A DNA stretch of 64,000 bases, taken from the NCBI RefSeq assembly GCF_037042905.1, contig NC_087257.1, positions 10,533,501 through 10,597,500 on the forward strand, in the 5' to 3' direction. Under the pieces are notes generated by a model. The model was not told the DNA's origin, searched no databases, and worked only from the letters and a program-made list of their open reading frames with translations. The position numbers were made by a program, and so were the translations under genes. Positions 21,614 to 32,823 of the stretch are shown here, one piece after another; the first letter of the stretch is position 1, and each line of letters begins with the position of its first letter. Origin of the DNA: Lytechinus pictus. Taxonomy: Eukaryota; Echinodermata; Echinoidea; Temnopleuroida; Toxopneustidae.

Positions 21614-23168
21614 CTGCCGAAAGAAACGTTTTAACAAAACACAGGAAATAAGAATTAATGCTTTTAAAAACAAATAATTTAGTTTCTAGGGAGAGCAACA
21701 GTCAACCGTCTTCCAAAACAATACTAGGGTTTTTCGCTCCACGAAGCGCAACGGATTCAAGAACATATAAAATGTATTGTCAAATGCCCTTCATGATAAT
21801 GAACATAAAAGAAGTCGTTGTCGAAGATTAGTGAATCAAAAAAGCAGTTTCGTCAAGAACTTCGGACAACCGACATAATCATTTGCAACATTTCGTCACC
21901 ACCGAAACCTAGGATATGACACCGTTGTTTCATTTCACCTCCCAGCTGTTCATTGTCATTTGATGGGCATTTTCAATACATTACTGTGTTCTTGAATTAG
22001 CTGAGCGAAATCTCCATTATGAATTAATTGAGAACTCAAGCCTACGGAACTTGAAGGACCCAAACAACGCTAGAGTCGAAAATTTTCATTTTGATAAGGC
22101 ATAAGTTTGATAGATATTAGAGGAAACTGGTTATCTAATACGCCCACTGGTTAACGCTAAGGGTACATATTCCTTTCATATAAGATTTTATTTTCATATA
22201 CTGTACCTCGCGTGTCCCTGAACCACCCCTACCCCCCCCCCCCCTCCCCGCCGAAAAAGGGGTTGACGAGCTTAAAGCAAAACAACAAATAATCAAAGAG
22301 AGAAATAAATATAAAAACTAAGAAAACTACATCCAGATCAACAATTCCCCTCTCACTATACTTGGCGAATTGGATGTAAAACGCAATAGGACAACAAATC
22401 ATATTCCAGTATAATTAATGAAGACTTTATCGATAGCCCGACTCATCGGGGATGACAGTAATGGAACTTAGGATGCATATAGCATTGTTTCCTGTTTATT
22501 TTTTAATGTTTTTGTTTTGCCTTTCTTTTGTATTTTTTAAAAATCTGATGCGCTATATTACTTAACTCACTGTACTTCTAACTTGATTCGGCCTACATGG
22601 CCCAGGGCAATGCGACGACACGCGACTCAGTTTCATTTCCACCCTTCCCCTAGATGTGCTTTTCCCCCTAGGAGCATCGACTCTCTCTCTCTCTCTCTCT
22701 CCCTGTCTGTCTCTCTCAATCGATGGAACTCAAACAATATTATTCCGAGCAAGAGTTGCCTATTTTTCATCTCTCAATAAAATAAATATAGACATTAAGC
22801 TGTTTATCCTATCTCCATTCTACTAATATTCGTATAAATTCTGTGTTGTTCGATTGACTATCGAGATATATTATAATATAGCTACATCAATTACGGGCAT
22901 TATCATAATTATCTATTTTAACTGCATATATAAGTGAACCTTTTTGGCAAATATATAAAGTTCGGGTATAATGAAAGTACGAAGCCTACATGCACTACCA
23001 GACTCGACTAACCATAAAAATGCAATGTACAATATCTGTGTTTTTATATCAAAGATAATTAACTTTAATGAGTTCCATTTTAGCACATTTTTATAATTTT
23101 AGCAATTTTTAGTTCAATTCAATCGCTGCTGCTTAACAGAAAACACGGATAAAACACTATTTAATTAC
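21614..23168 (-). other. Intron of gene copy 2
   Basis: Counterpart of 4199-5810, with the same poly-C tract (about 22232-22244) and CT microsatellite (about 22680-22712). It shares variants with unit 4, for example the version near 22050-22100 with a 1-bp deletion. Confidence 0.55.
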
Positions 23169-23364
23169 CTTTAACTCTTGATCGCGCAATGATAGTCTGC
23201 AAGTGAAGTTTATCATCTTTCTCGAAGTCGTTTTCAGGGTCCAATTCCTTCATACAAGTGTCTTCCAATTCTTCCATAGTTGGACAGTAGATCAAGTAGC
23301 CGACTTCTTCGGATGGTCGGGGTAGCCCTGCAGCCGAGGCCGCCGCTCTGCTAATGTAGTTCAT
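23169..23364 (-). pseudogene. Zinc-finger gene copy 2, 5' coding exon
   Basis: Encodes 65 residues, MNYISRAAASAAGLPRPSEE..., with one extra Ala and Ala-to-Glu (PTMEELED) compared with copies 1, 3 and 4. Donor (AAAG then GTAATT at 23168) and acceptor (TAATAG before 23374) are intact. This exon alone is undamaged, but it belongs to a gene whose terminal exon is broken. Confidence 0.65.
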
Positions 23365-23374
23365 GTTGGAGATT

Positions 23375-24532
23375 CTATTAGAAATAAAAAAGTACTTCAT
23401 AAGAACATGTTCACTTCGGAAGAAGACAGCTGTATGTATACCGATGATGGCGAAAACAATGGGCTGGATCAAAATTCCTTTCAGTTCAGGGTAAATCAAA
23501 CCTCGTCACTATGTGATCAAAATCATGATCGAGACAGTGTGGTGGTATACACTTCGCTGATACACACATGGAGATAAACTATAGTTCAGAGTAAATTGCA
23601 CAGATTATATATAAAGTACAAGTCGAGTACGCACATGCGCACACACCAACGTAAATGGGACATTATTAGGCCACCAAAAACACAGCAGGCATAATAGAGA
23701 ACAAAGAACACATGATAAAGCGAATTGTGGCCGTCGTGCCTGTAATCCTCAAATCCGCTTTCCATTCAGCTGGGTCTATTATTTTCCATTATATTTGGTA
23801 TCATAAAAAACAAATGAAGTATTTTCTCCCAGGGGTACAATGGTGACCGCGTCTGGGATCCACCCCATACTGTACCCCCAAAATTACAGCAGCTATTCAA
23901 CCAGCATGCAAAATGTATCGAGGTAACTCACACCCACACCCGTAATAAGAATTCATATTTTCGTGAAGAGATTTTTTGGTCCAATGACGTCGACTTAACC
24001 GGTTCCCAACAGATAACCGATATCAAAATATTTTTAGAGAGGACGATTCCATGATACATTAATGAGCTAGGTTTCATCCATTAGATCCAAACTTCAAATC
24101 AAATAAATTTAACAAAAGCGGGGAGTATAGGCTTTGATATAAGATTTTTCTTCTTTTGTTTTATTATGAATGAGTTATGCAAATTAACCCGAATACAGCA
24201 GGGTTCTGAATCATAACAACATGGGTATTCCTAACATTTCACTTGGCTTTGAACTTCCATGCGGTACATCATAGGCCTATCGATTTTCTGCTCCGGTGAT
24301 TTTCGAAAGCCCAACTATACATGCAATATACCAGTTTCGAATTAACCAAGTTGATTAAGTATGTGATAGGACACCACGCCAGTTTCTCAAATTTTATTAC
24401 CACCATGCTTTTTGTCACAGAGCCGACCAAAGGAAGCCTTACAAAAATTCAAATTTTTAGGGTGTTCCCAATCTGATCATTATTTTGCGCGCATTTTAAT
24501 GATTTATCTTCGATACGATGGATTTTGCTTGT
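23375..24532. other. Upstream region of gene copy 2, no gene seen
   Basis: Counterpart of 6014-7717, more diverged than in units 3 and 4 and lacking the ~600-bp segment between the ACTCATTCAATGAACAAGG repeats. No coding sequence recognised. Confidence 0.4.
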
Positions 24533-24890
24533 GTGGAAGTGCCGTGGTGTAGTACGTGGTTCTGAATCTCTCCTTGTAAACAGAGGGTCGTACGTGTGTT
24601 CGAATCCCACCACGGTCGACTAGCGTCCTTTTGGCAAGGCATTAACCCACACTTTGCCACTCTAGACCCAGGTGCTAAATGGGTACCCGGTGGGATGCGA
24701 AAGATATTGTATGTTTGAATTTGCCAGCGCCATAATGAGGCTGCGATGAATGCAAGGAATGCTCCCCAGGGAGTGGAAATTGTGCACTTTTCGTGCGGGA
24801 TTGAAATGAATCCAATGACCGGGGTAATAATAAGCCGTAACGCGCTTTGATTTTCTTGGAAAAGCGCTATATAAAAATTGGCTTTTATTA
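24533..24890 (+). mobile_element. tRNA-derived SINE
   Basis: About 355 bp absent from units 1, 3 and 4 at this point. The head (24541-24616) folds like a tRNA: GCCGTGG pairs with CCACGGT, with an A-box-like TAGTACGTGGT and a B box TGTTCGAATCC. It is followed by a unique body (AAATGGGTACCCGGTGGGAT) and a tail with GCGCTATATAAAAATTGGC. It is transcribed by RNA polymerase III in principle and is moved by a partner LINE. No clear target duplication. Confidence 0.8.
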
Positions 24891-25317
24891 TAATGTGCGC
24901 GTATTTTTCCTTGTTTTATATTTCTACTTTTGCACTTAAAAACTGTATGAAATAGTACACTCACATTTCGTCGGTCCTTGTTTGAAATAAGCCTAGATCC
25001 ATGCAGGCGTCTCGATAACGACGAACCGTGTTTAAGTACATATAGCTCGCAATTGAGCAGCGTCGTTACCTCTGTACGCGTATATTTATGGGCCCATCGA
25101 ACTTGAAAAGAAAGGGCGCCAAAACGGATCCATTTGTAGAACATATAAGCAGGATTCCGCAAGTACAGTAGTACTAGTAGACAATGTCTAGGCAGATAAA
25201 GGACGAGGATATTGCATTTTTTCCTCTCCCAAATATAGGAGTCGACTTCCTGTCTATATACGCACCGACTTTTATTCACTGTATATAATACACCTAATAA
25301 GGGACCTAAATAATCTA
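24891..25317. other. Spacer, no gene seen
   Basis: Diverged counterpart of 8130-8575. The open frame running over 24662-25279 on the minus strand crosses the SINE and is not a gene. Confidence 0.4.
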
Positions 25318-25564
25318 CACAGCAAAAACTGTGGTGTTAACCGGTGTACATAGAGGACCACACCAGTTGTTTTACACCGGTGTTAAATTGGTGGTGTTAG
25401 TTTTACACCCATAGGTGTTATTACAACACCTTTGGTTGTTACATTTACACTCTTTGGTGTTATGTTCAATCTCTAGGGTGTAATTTAACACCTCAGGCAT
25501 GTCAGGGTGTGGTCCTCTATTAACACCAACTGGTGTCAGTTTTAACACCACAGTTTTTACAGTG
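25318..25564. mobile_element. TA-type MITE, first copy
   Basis: 247 bp between TA dinucleotides (25316-25317, 25565-25566). Ends CACAGCAAAAACTGTGGTGT and the inverse of CACTGTAAAAACTGTGGTGT. The interior is rich in GGTGTTA and TAACACC words and nearly folds back along its length. The second copy at 26631 is in the opposite orientation. Confidence 0.8.
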
Positions 25565-26630
25565 TAGCATGAATGGAGGGAAGCATCTTAACACCGTGGA
25601 AGAGCAGCTGTACATCGTCTACTTGACGGATTCACGGGCTCCCCCCCCCCGCATTAAAAAACATTTGTAGTGGAAAATATCGAGCATATATACGCAAGTG
25701 AATACTTTTTTTATCGTCAAATTTTCTGAAATTACTGATTCAAAGTGACAAGGGGAAACGAGTCACTTTGACTCAAAGCAGAGTTGATATGACTCTCAAC
25801 TGGCACCATTTCGAAATAAGAATTATAGTATATGCCTATATAGGCCTATGTGAGACCGGTAACAAATTAGGTATGTATCCTTTAACTGGCTAGGAATAGA
25901 GGGAGATCGGGGAGCGCGTCCGGCGAGAAAGACATGGGGGGAAATGGGACACTCTTGTAACTTGAAAAATAATCAGCCAATCAGCACGCCGGTTACAGTA
26001 AAATGGTGTGCCTAGACATAGCTCAAAACATATATATCAGCTACTCTAGAGCTCTATCCAGGTAAGTTATAAACGAGTTTCTTTTTATACCCATTTTTAT
26101 ATTTTTCATCGTTTCTTGTGAGTAAAATATCAAGTATATCACATATTTATGCTGTCTAGTAACTTAATAAGTATGCAAACTTCTGAAGATAAAATTATTT
26201 GATAAAAGACATGTTAGAAACAGTGACTGTCATTTTATTTTATTTTTTGTTACTAAGGGGGAGCTTACTGTCCCATCCCCCCCCCCCCCATCACGTGTAA
26301 GTTCTACTTCAACCCCCCTCCAAAAGTTCTTGACTCATAATAAGCTGAATTAATTTGTATACGTACCGAAACAAAATGGAACTAATATAGTACACAATAT
26401 ATCTTCTTTTCATCAAGTGACTTTATGTGAAATCTGAAAATGAACGAATGCTCTGGGTCATCGGGCAATGATTCTTTTCGGTATAAACTGCCCAAATAAA
26501 CTAGTTTATTGTCGGCAGTTGGATATCTTCTAAAATCCTACATTACAAAAATACGGAAGATGAAATGTCCGGAAACGAACATATCTTCAATGGCCTATGC
26601 AAGATCTAGACCCTCATCTGAACTCTAATA
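25565..26630. other. Spacer with GGGGAAATGGGACA element
   Basis: Diverged counterpart of about 9170-10750. Contains a decayed copy of the inverted-end element (about 25890-26290) and a poly-C run (about 26277-26289). No gene. Confidence 0.4.
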
Positions 26631-26855
26631 CACTGTAAAAAACTGTGGTGTTAAAACTGACACCAATTATTGTTAATAGAGGACCACACCCTGAGGTGTT
26701 AAAATAATACCCTAGAGATTGAACATAACACCAAAGAGTGTAAATGTAACAACCATAGGTTTTGTAATAACACCTATAGGTGTAAAACTAACACCGGTGT
26801 AAAATAATTGGTGTGGTCCTCTATGTACACCGGTTAATACCACAGTTTTGCTGTG
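26631..26855. mobile_element. TA-type MITE, second copy
   Basis: 225 bp flanked by TA (26629-26630, 26856-26857). The empty site in the other units reads CTCTAATATTTG, so the duplication is exactly TA, as for Tc1/mariner-type elements. Ends CACTGTAAAAAACTGTGGTG and its near inverse. Same family as 25318-25564, inverted. Confidence 0.85.
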
Positions 26856-26857
26856 TA

Positions 26858-27675
26858 TTTGACATCATTTTGCAAATTTCATGGGCTTTCGACATATATC
26901 TGCTGGTAGTCCTATACCAATATCACAAGGGACCGATAAAGCTGTAAGAGAGTATGTTTCTAAGCAATTGATTCAGATGAAAGACCAGGGCCCGTTGTAC
27001 AAAGAGTTACGATTGATCCAATCAATCGCAAATATGGAAAGCCAGCAAAGTCAACATATGAAATGCAGGTTTGTTCAAAAATAATTCTAGATATGAATCC
27101 ATATCCATAATTGATTTTTTGACAATTAGGAGTGTTCTCCTTTGATTACAAAGGACATTTTGCAAATTTCCTGTAGAAAAAATTATGACACTGATGGATT
27201 TTCATAGTTATGATTGATCGGATCAATCGTAACTCTTTGTACAACGGGGCCCAGATGTCGTCATTGGTAGAGTCATTAACCTCACCTACACAATTAAAGC
27301 AACATTGATTAATACTCAGTTGAATGCCAGCCCATCTCATTCCATGGAGGTCACTGTCCCGAACGTTGAAGTAAACAACAGATACGATACTCTGATACTT
27401 GATAACACTGAAGATGAAGTTGAAGAAACAATCACCATTGTAAAGAGATCTTGTGAGCAACAGGCAGAAGAATGAAAGAGACTCCATGCATGCTAGCAAA
27501 GACAGTTGAGAGAAAACTACAATGTGATGTGCTCATAATATGAGATTCAATGATAGAGCCTCTTAACCCATCTACGATGTCCCCAACAAAGATGTAAGAC
27601 CCTTCCAGGTGCAAAATAGAAGATTTGTTTGAACCAACAAAGAATTATGGTTGCAAAGACCCTGCCTAAAGAGGT
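26858..27675 (+). mobile_element. CR1-type LINE remnant, unit 2, first part
   Basis: ORF1 N-terminal part, as at 12500-13100 (ISQGTDKAVREYVSKQL), more decayed than in other units and split by a CAG-type MITE at 26989-27251. It breaks at 27675 where a gypsy element is inserted and resumes at 29241. Confidence 0.7.
26989..27251. mobile_element. CAG-type MITE (GGCCC...GTTGTAC ends)
   Basis: 263 bp with ends GGCCCGTTGTACAAAGAG and the inverse of GGCCCCGTTGTACAAAGAG, extending into TTACGATTGATC on both sides. It is flanked by CAG (26986-26988, 27252-27254); the empty site in units 1, 3 and 4 reads GACCAGATGTCG. No coding capacity. Confidence 0.85.
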
Positions 27676-29240
27676 TTTAGGAAATTGGCAAAGCCGATCT
27701 CCTAATATAAATATAAAAGTTAGATCCTACCTTAATTCTTGCTCGCCAGATGATAAAATGGGGTCCAGCCGCTCAGATAAATTGCACAAATCCGTGAATA
27801 GAAATATATACACTTCACAATTTCAAATATAGTAGAAAAAGGGACAGATGTCACAAAATGTCTCGCGAAGTAATGAGCTCATTAAGTATGCAGAGAATAT
27901 AGACTTCGAATGAGTGGAAGTGACGGTAAGGAATAAGATTGGAAAATGCAGAGAAATAATTAAGTATAAGTTGATCCTCCACAAGATTTGATTCAATCCT
28001 CACTAGCAGCTGGATGAGATGGTCAGCATGAGTGGACAGGACGAAGGCAGAGAGTAGAGTGATGATGTGGTAGAAAAAACAAGTTGTTTTTACCAACATC
28101 AGAAAAGATGAGACAAAGAAATAAGCGCCAAAAAGAGGACAAAACACAGTTGAGAAGAACAAAGAGGAGAGAAGCAGACTGTGAGAAAAGCAAACATGCA
28201 AGCATCTCTGTAGTGATGGTGTATACCTGCAAGTTTATTGCAATAAACAAGGAACAATGAAAGGATGTTTGCTCCAAGTCTAGGAACAAAAGAAAGGTTG
28301 TTTCTCAATATAAGAATGTGTTTGCCAAGTAGATTTGGACAGAAAATGAGTTGGCTTGCTCTGTGAATGTACAGTATTGTAGTACATACACATGGCGTGA
28401 ACAAGTGAGAATATATGAAATTGGAAATAAAAGAAAGAATTTATATACATATACAGAATGTTGAAATATAAATGAAAATATATACAAGGAAAGAATATAT
28501 AGATGTAGATATATAAAAAGATATAGTCAAGTCACTACAGTAGCTCCCCCCTAGATTTGTACCGAATAGAAATGTAGTAACAAATCGACAAGGGAAAGTA
28601 AAAGGGAACTTGGCTATAGAAAACAAGAAAATAAAAGGAGTGGAAACATCAGTGAATTTTGAGAAATGTTTCAACCGTCTCCGAAAAATTGAACGTACTT
28701 GGCAGGAAACCTGACATGGCGACCAGAACGGGTCTTACGAATTTCGGGAGGCATATGCTTGTCATCAGGATCCCCTGCCAAGTCCGTGGAGTTGGATTGT
28801 TGATGAACTTGGTCAGGTGGATCTTGATAATGAAATGGATGAAAACACAGTTGAGAAGAACAAAGAGGAGAGAAGCAGACTGTGAGAAAAGCAAACATGC
28901 AAGCATCTCTGTAGTGATGTTGTATACCTGCAAGTTTATTGCAATAAACAAGGAACAATGAAAGGATGTTTGCTCCAAGTCTAGGAACAAAAGAAAGGTT
29001 GTTTCTCAATATAAGAATGTGTTTGCCAAGTAGATTTGGACAGAAAATGAATTGGCTTGCTCTGTGAATGTACAGTATTGTAGTACATACACATGGCGTG
29101 AACAAGTGAGAATATATGAAATTGGAAATAAAAGAAAGAATTTATATACATATACAGAATGTTGAAATATAAATGAAAATATATACAAGGAAAGAATATA
29201 TAGATGTAGATATATAAAAAGATATAGTCAAGTCACTACA
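27676..29240 (-). mobile_element. Ty3/gypsy LTR retrotransposon, internally deleted
   Basis: On the minus strand: the first 399 bp of the 5' LTR (29240-28842), then a joint to the last part of pol (encoding TRSGRHVRFPAKYVQFF, the usual C-terminal end of a gypsy integrase), a polypurine tract (CTAGGGGGGAGC, near 28541-28553) and a full 864-bp 3' LTR (28539-27676). A 4-bp duplication AGGT flanks it (27672-27675, 29241-29244), and units 1, 3 and 4 show the empty site in the LINE. Gag, protease, reverse transcriptase and most of integrase are gone. The LTR starts TGTAGTGACTTG but ends CCTAAA, not CA. The two LTR copies differ at only a few bases over 399 bp. Confidence 0.85.
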
Positions 29241-29605
29241 AGGTCATCATACATGTCGAATCAAATAATCTGGCCGTGAATGACTCGATTACTATTAAAA
29301 AGAAAATATAGTCACTGGCCCTTCAAGTCCAAGGTAAATGCTGTAGATGCGATATCGATTAGTTCCATCATCAAATTTATTTGAATTATTATTTACAATT
29401 GTTACTTTGTTAACTGCATTGTATGAAATTTGATTTGAGAGAAAAACAATAAAACATCTTTTAAAAAAAATCAAAAGAAGAGCTTATCAAAGTGAATTTC
29501 TAAACAAACAAATACTAATGCTCGACTAAAGTCAATGGCCTTATCCCATGGATGGGGCTTCATCAACAACGACTGCACCGAGTCAACCCAGCATCTATCT
29601 ATGCA
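29241..29605 (+). mobile_element. LINE remnant with inserted polyadenylated fragment
   Basis: The LINE resumes at 29241 (HVGSNNL region) to about 29380. A fragment follows at 29382-29471 ending in AATAAAACATCTTTTAAAAAAA, a retroposed 3' end with poly-A tail; the same fragment is inside the element at 53164-54187. Sequence from 29472 to 29605 is not recognised. Confidence 0.5.
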
Positions 29606-30160
29606 ATGATGGCATATATCCCCCGGGGGGGGGGGGGCCTCAGTATACAATGCACAGTGGGTATGTGCCGCGGAGGGGACCCCCATTTTTACACTCAAAT
29701 TTCCGTTCCAAGGCATAGCATTTTTGTCTTATTGAGAAAAAGAACAGAGAAAGCCTCTCCAAGGCATAGCATTTCCTTCTTATCGTGAAAAAAGGAAGAA
29801 AGAAATCCGCTCCAAAGCTTCGCATATTTTTCGTTCCGCCGTTCCGGTCGCATTGATCTGCTACAATAAGCTGCAATTTTGGTGAAAAGCGGCCGAGAGC
29901 GCTGTCCGACCATCGTCACGGCGCGAGCGCACTCTTCGGCCGTGCCGCTGGGCTAGCTGCATCATGCACGCATGCCCGTTCCCTGGGGATGCATACAAAC
30001 TCACACGCTGGCGATCCGTTCCAAGGACCCCCGTTTTTACAAACATTGTCGTTCCGAAGCCCGTTCCGAAGCCCGTTCCGAGGACCCTCCTTTTTACAAT
30101 AAGCCCGCTCCAAGGCCCCCGTTTTTTGTCTCGCCCGCGGCACGTACACCCCTACCACTT
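29606..30160. repeat. GC-rich GTTCC/CCAAGG repeat block
   Basis: Starts at a G run after CCCCC (about 29619-29637) and contains several copies of words like CCGTTCCAAGGACCCCC and TTTTTACA, including the tandem GTTCCGAAGCCC x2 near 30048-30075. It is more GC-rich than the surroundings and unique to unit 2. It replaces or interrupts the LINE. Open frames here are low-complexity. Confidence 0.55.
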
Positions 30161-30647
30161 TTATGACATTGCAGAACCCACACCTGCAACTAGCCATAAA
30201 TGTATCAAATGAACCTTAACTATGGAATCCCAGAATGAGTTTTGCGCATGTTACCTCCTCCCATAACCACTCTGAATGCTGTTATTGCGGAGAAACAAAT
30301 CACAAGTACCAAAACTGCCTCTATATATATACGGAGAAAAAAATCAAGTGCTACCTTTGTAATGAACTTGGTCACAAACGTAAATTTTGCAAGGATGTAA
30401 ACCACAACTAAAAATCTGGCCAGGAAGGCTGTGTTAGATGCGCAGAAGAAACACTTTCCAATTAAACAAACAAAAACAATAAAGCCTGTTCGATAAACTA
30501 GATGAAATCAATTATCATTTGAAAACGTTGGAAATTAATGTGTATCAGAAACATGGTTGAAGAATAATATTACTCGTGAAATTGTGAAAATTCAAGGATA
30601 ATCCTAGCTTTACCGTCGCGATAGAAATGATGGCCGTCGAGGCGGCG
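30161..30647 (+). mobile_element. LINE remnant, unit 2, last part, cut at the unit junction
   Basis: Contains the zinc-knuckle region (CFYCGE-like and CYLCNELGHKRKFC) and the start of the endonuclease, more decayed than in other units. It ends within GTCGAGGCGGCG at about 30645 and is joined to unit-start sequence (AGCACAGTCTTACTTATC) from about 30653. Confidence 0.7.
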
Positions 30648-30890
30648 CGCCGAAGCACAGTCTTACTTATCAAAGTTAGCTTCCGTACTTATCAAAATTG
30701 TATATAGGCATAGCTAGCATCATCAAACTTGATCAGCATCAATTCAACAAGCGTCAAAATATTTCTTTTTAAAAAAAGGATCATTTTATTTATGAAATAT
30801 TACAACATAAGAGTAAATTTAATCAAAACCAATTCAAGAATTAATTTATCGAGTTCCAACTTAATCGCGTATAATCAAATGCGTTTATAG

Positions 30891-31745
30891 TTTAGGAAAT
30901 TGGCAAAGCCGATCTCCTAATATTTATATAAAAGTTAGGTCCTACCTTAATTCTTGCTCGCCAGATGATAGAATGGGTTCCAGCCGCTCAGATAAATTGC
31001 ACAAATCCCATGAATAGAAATATATACACTTCACAATTTCAAATAGAGTAGAAAAAGGGACAGATGTCACAAAATGTCTCGCGAAATAATGAGCTCATTA
31101 AATATGCAGAGAATATAGACTTCGAAGGAGTGGAAGTGACGGTATGAAGAATTGGGAAAGATAGAGAAATAATTAAGTATAAGTTGATCCTCCACAAGAT
31201 TTGATTCAATCCTCACTAGCAGCTGGATGAGATGGTCAGCATGAGTGGATAGGACGAAGGCAGAGAGTAGAGTGATGATGTGGTAGAGAAAACAAGTTGT
31301 TTTACCAACATCAGAAAAGATGAGACAAAGAAATAAGCGCCAAAAAGGGAGGCAAAACAAAGTTGAAAAGAACAAAGAAGAGAGAAGCAGACTGTGAGAA
31401 AAGCAAACATGCAAGCATCTTGTAGTGATGTTGTATACCTGCAAGTTCATTGTAATAAACAAGGAACAATGAAAGGATATTTGCTCCAAGTCTAGGAACA
31501 AAAGAAAGGTTGTTTCTCAATATAAGAATGTGTTTGCCAAGTAGATTTGGGCAAGAAATGAGTTGCCTTGTTCTGTGAATGTACAGTATTGTAGTACATG
31601 CACATGGCGTGAACAAGTGAGAATATATGAAATTGGAAATAAAAGAAAGAATTTATATACATATACAGAATGTTGAAATGTAAATGAAAATATATACAAG
31701 GAAAGAATATATAGATGTAGATATAGATATAGTCAAGTCACTACA
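30891..31745 (-). mobile_element. Solo gypsy LTR
   Basis: 855 bp closely matching the full LTR at 27676-28539, in the same orientation, flanked by ATAG (30887-30890, 31746-31749). Units 1, 2 and 4 carry the empty site (GCGTTTATTGAATG). A single LTR with a target duplication is the product of recombination between the two LTRs of a full element. Confidence 0.88.
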
Positions 31746-31749
31746 ATAG

Positions 31750-32746
31750 AATGAAAGTCTATGCATTCACAATCGAGAACATCGCGGAACATGGATCTTT
31801 TTTGCTCCGTGGCGCACGACAGATTTAAGAGAGGGCTTTGTCGGAAATTTGAAAATCGGAAGGGCAGGTTCCGTTCTAAGTTTCGACGCTGACGAAAAAT
31901 TACAAACATGTCGCTTGTCCAGGGTTAAGACAAAACTACTGTTTTAATTCATACATTTTCGACAGAAAATTCTTGATTAATGTCGTTTGTCATGAAGGAA
32001 ATTTGGCAATACATTTTCTATGTTCGTTAATTCGTCGTGCATCGATCGTCAAGCGTTAATCTCTATTATGTGTAAAGTGAATATATTCCGTGATTCTTCA
32101 TTAAACTACAATTAAGCAATCTTTCAAATAAACATCGGGAATATGCTTATTCTACGTGTATCCGAACCTATTCCGACGAGACGGTTGGTCCGTTTTGGGG
32201 TATTCGAGAAGTGTGTCATTTGGGTGATGGGATTACAAATAAAAATAAAAATATCGAAACCAATTACAAAACTTAAACATTCGTTTATCTTACAGCTAAA
32301 ATACTGAAAATTAGCTTCCATAGTTATTCTATCTGCATTTACACGAATGTTTTCTTGAATAATGGAATTATATGACCTGTTGTAAATACACATAATAAAA
32401 TTTTTTAGTTCTCATTATTCGAACGGATTATTACGGTCGGCGCGGCCAAGAATACTGCGGACGTTTCATAAAAGTCGTTACTGACATGTTGTATTTCTCC
32501 GATAGTTACTATGGTAACAGTGAGAGGCCAGTGCCTGTCAGCCAATCAAAACCAAGGATTTCACTGATATTGTCAGCACTGACAATGAGTCAGTTTTTAT
32601 AACTTTCATGAAACACCCTAGCTGGTGGCTGCCTGAATTTAAATCAGAACTTAAGACGTGTCTTTTTAATGAAGTATAATTTAGCCAATTGATTAATTGA
32701 TGTTATTTAAGCGTTTTTACACTGTTCTAATTTATATTTGTATAAT
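31750..32746. other. 3' flank of gene copy 3, no gene seen
   Basis: Counterpart of 1061-2075, with more differences than units 2 and 4. The X-box-like palindrome is imperfect here. Only short open frames without domains. Confidence 0.4.
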
Positions 32747-32752
32747 TTTATT
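32747..32752 (-). terminator. Polyadenylation signal, gene copy 3
   Basis: AATAAA on the minus strand about 72 bp past the stop codon. Confidence 0.6.
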
Positions 32753-32823
32753 TCTGTAAAGCGAAACCTTACAGGTATAAAATGTGCTATATAAAACTAC
32801 ATTATTATTAAATTCAGTTCTAG

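Larger units (their letters stand above)
17851..30650. repeat. Tandem unit 2 (contains the broken gene copy)
   Basis: This unit starts like unit 1 but is short. It ends where LINE endonuclease sequence (about 30647) is joined directly to sequence matching unit position about 815 (from about 30653), so roughly 2.9 kb of the unit end and 0.8 kb of the next unit start are missing. Private insertions: a SINE (24533-24890), two TA-type MITEs (25318-25564, 26631-26855), a CAG-type MITE (26989-27251), a gypsy element (27676-29240) and a GC-rich repeat (29606-30160). Confidence 0.85.

Noticed and set aside
24541-24616. Apparent tRNA gene
   Set aside because: It is the head of a SINE: the acceptor stem has a mismatch, and a SINE body and tail follow directly.
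27851-29188. Several overlapping open frames of 60-144 codons on the minus strand, repeated at 31067-31699
   Set aside because: They are translations of the gypsy LTR; only the short integrase tail near 28670-28840 is genuine coding sequence.
29471-30212. Overlapping open frames on both strands in a GC-rich block
   Set aside because: Composition effect of few stop codons in GC-rich repeated words; no domain.
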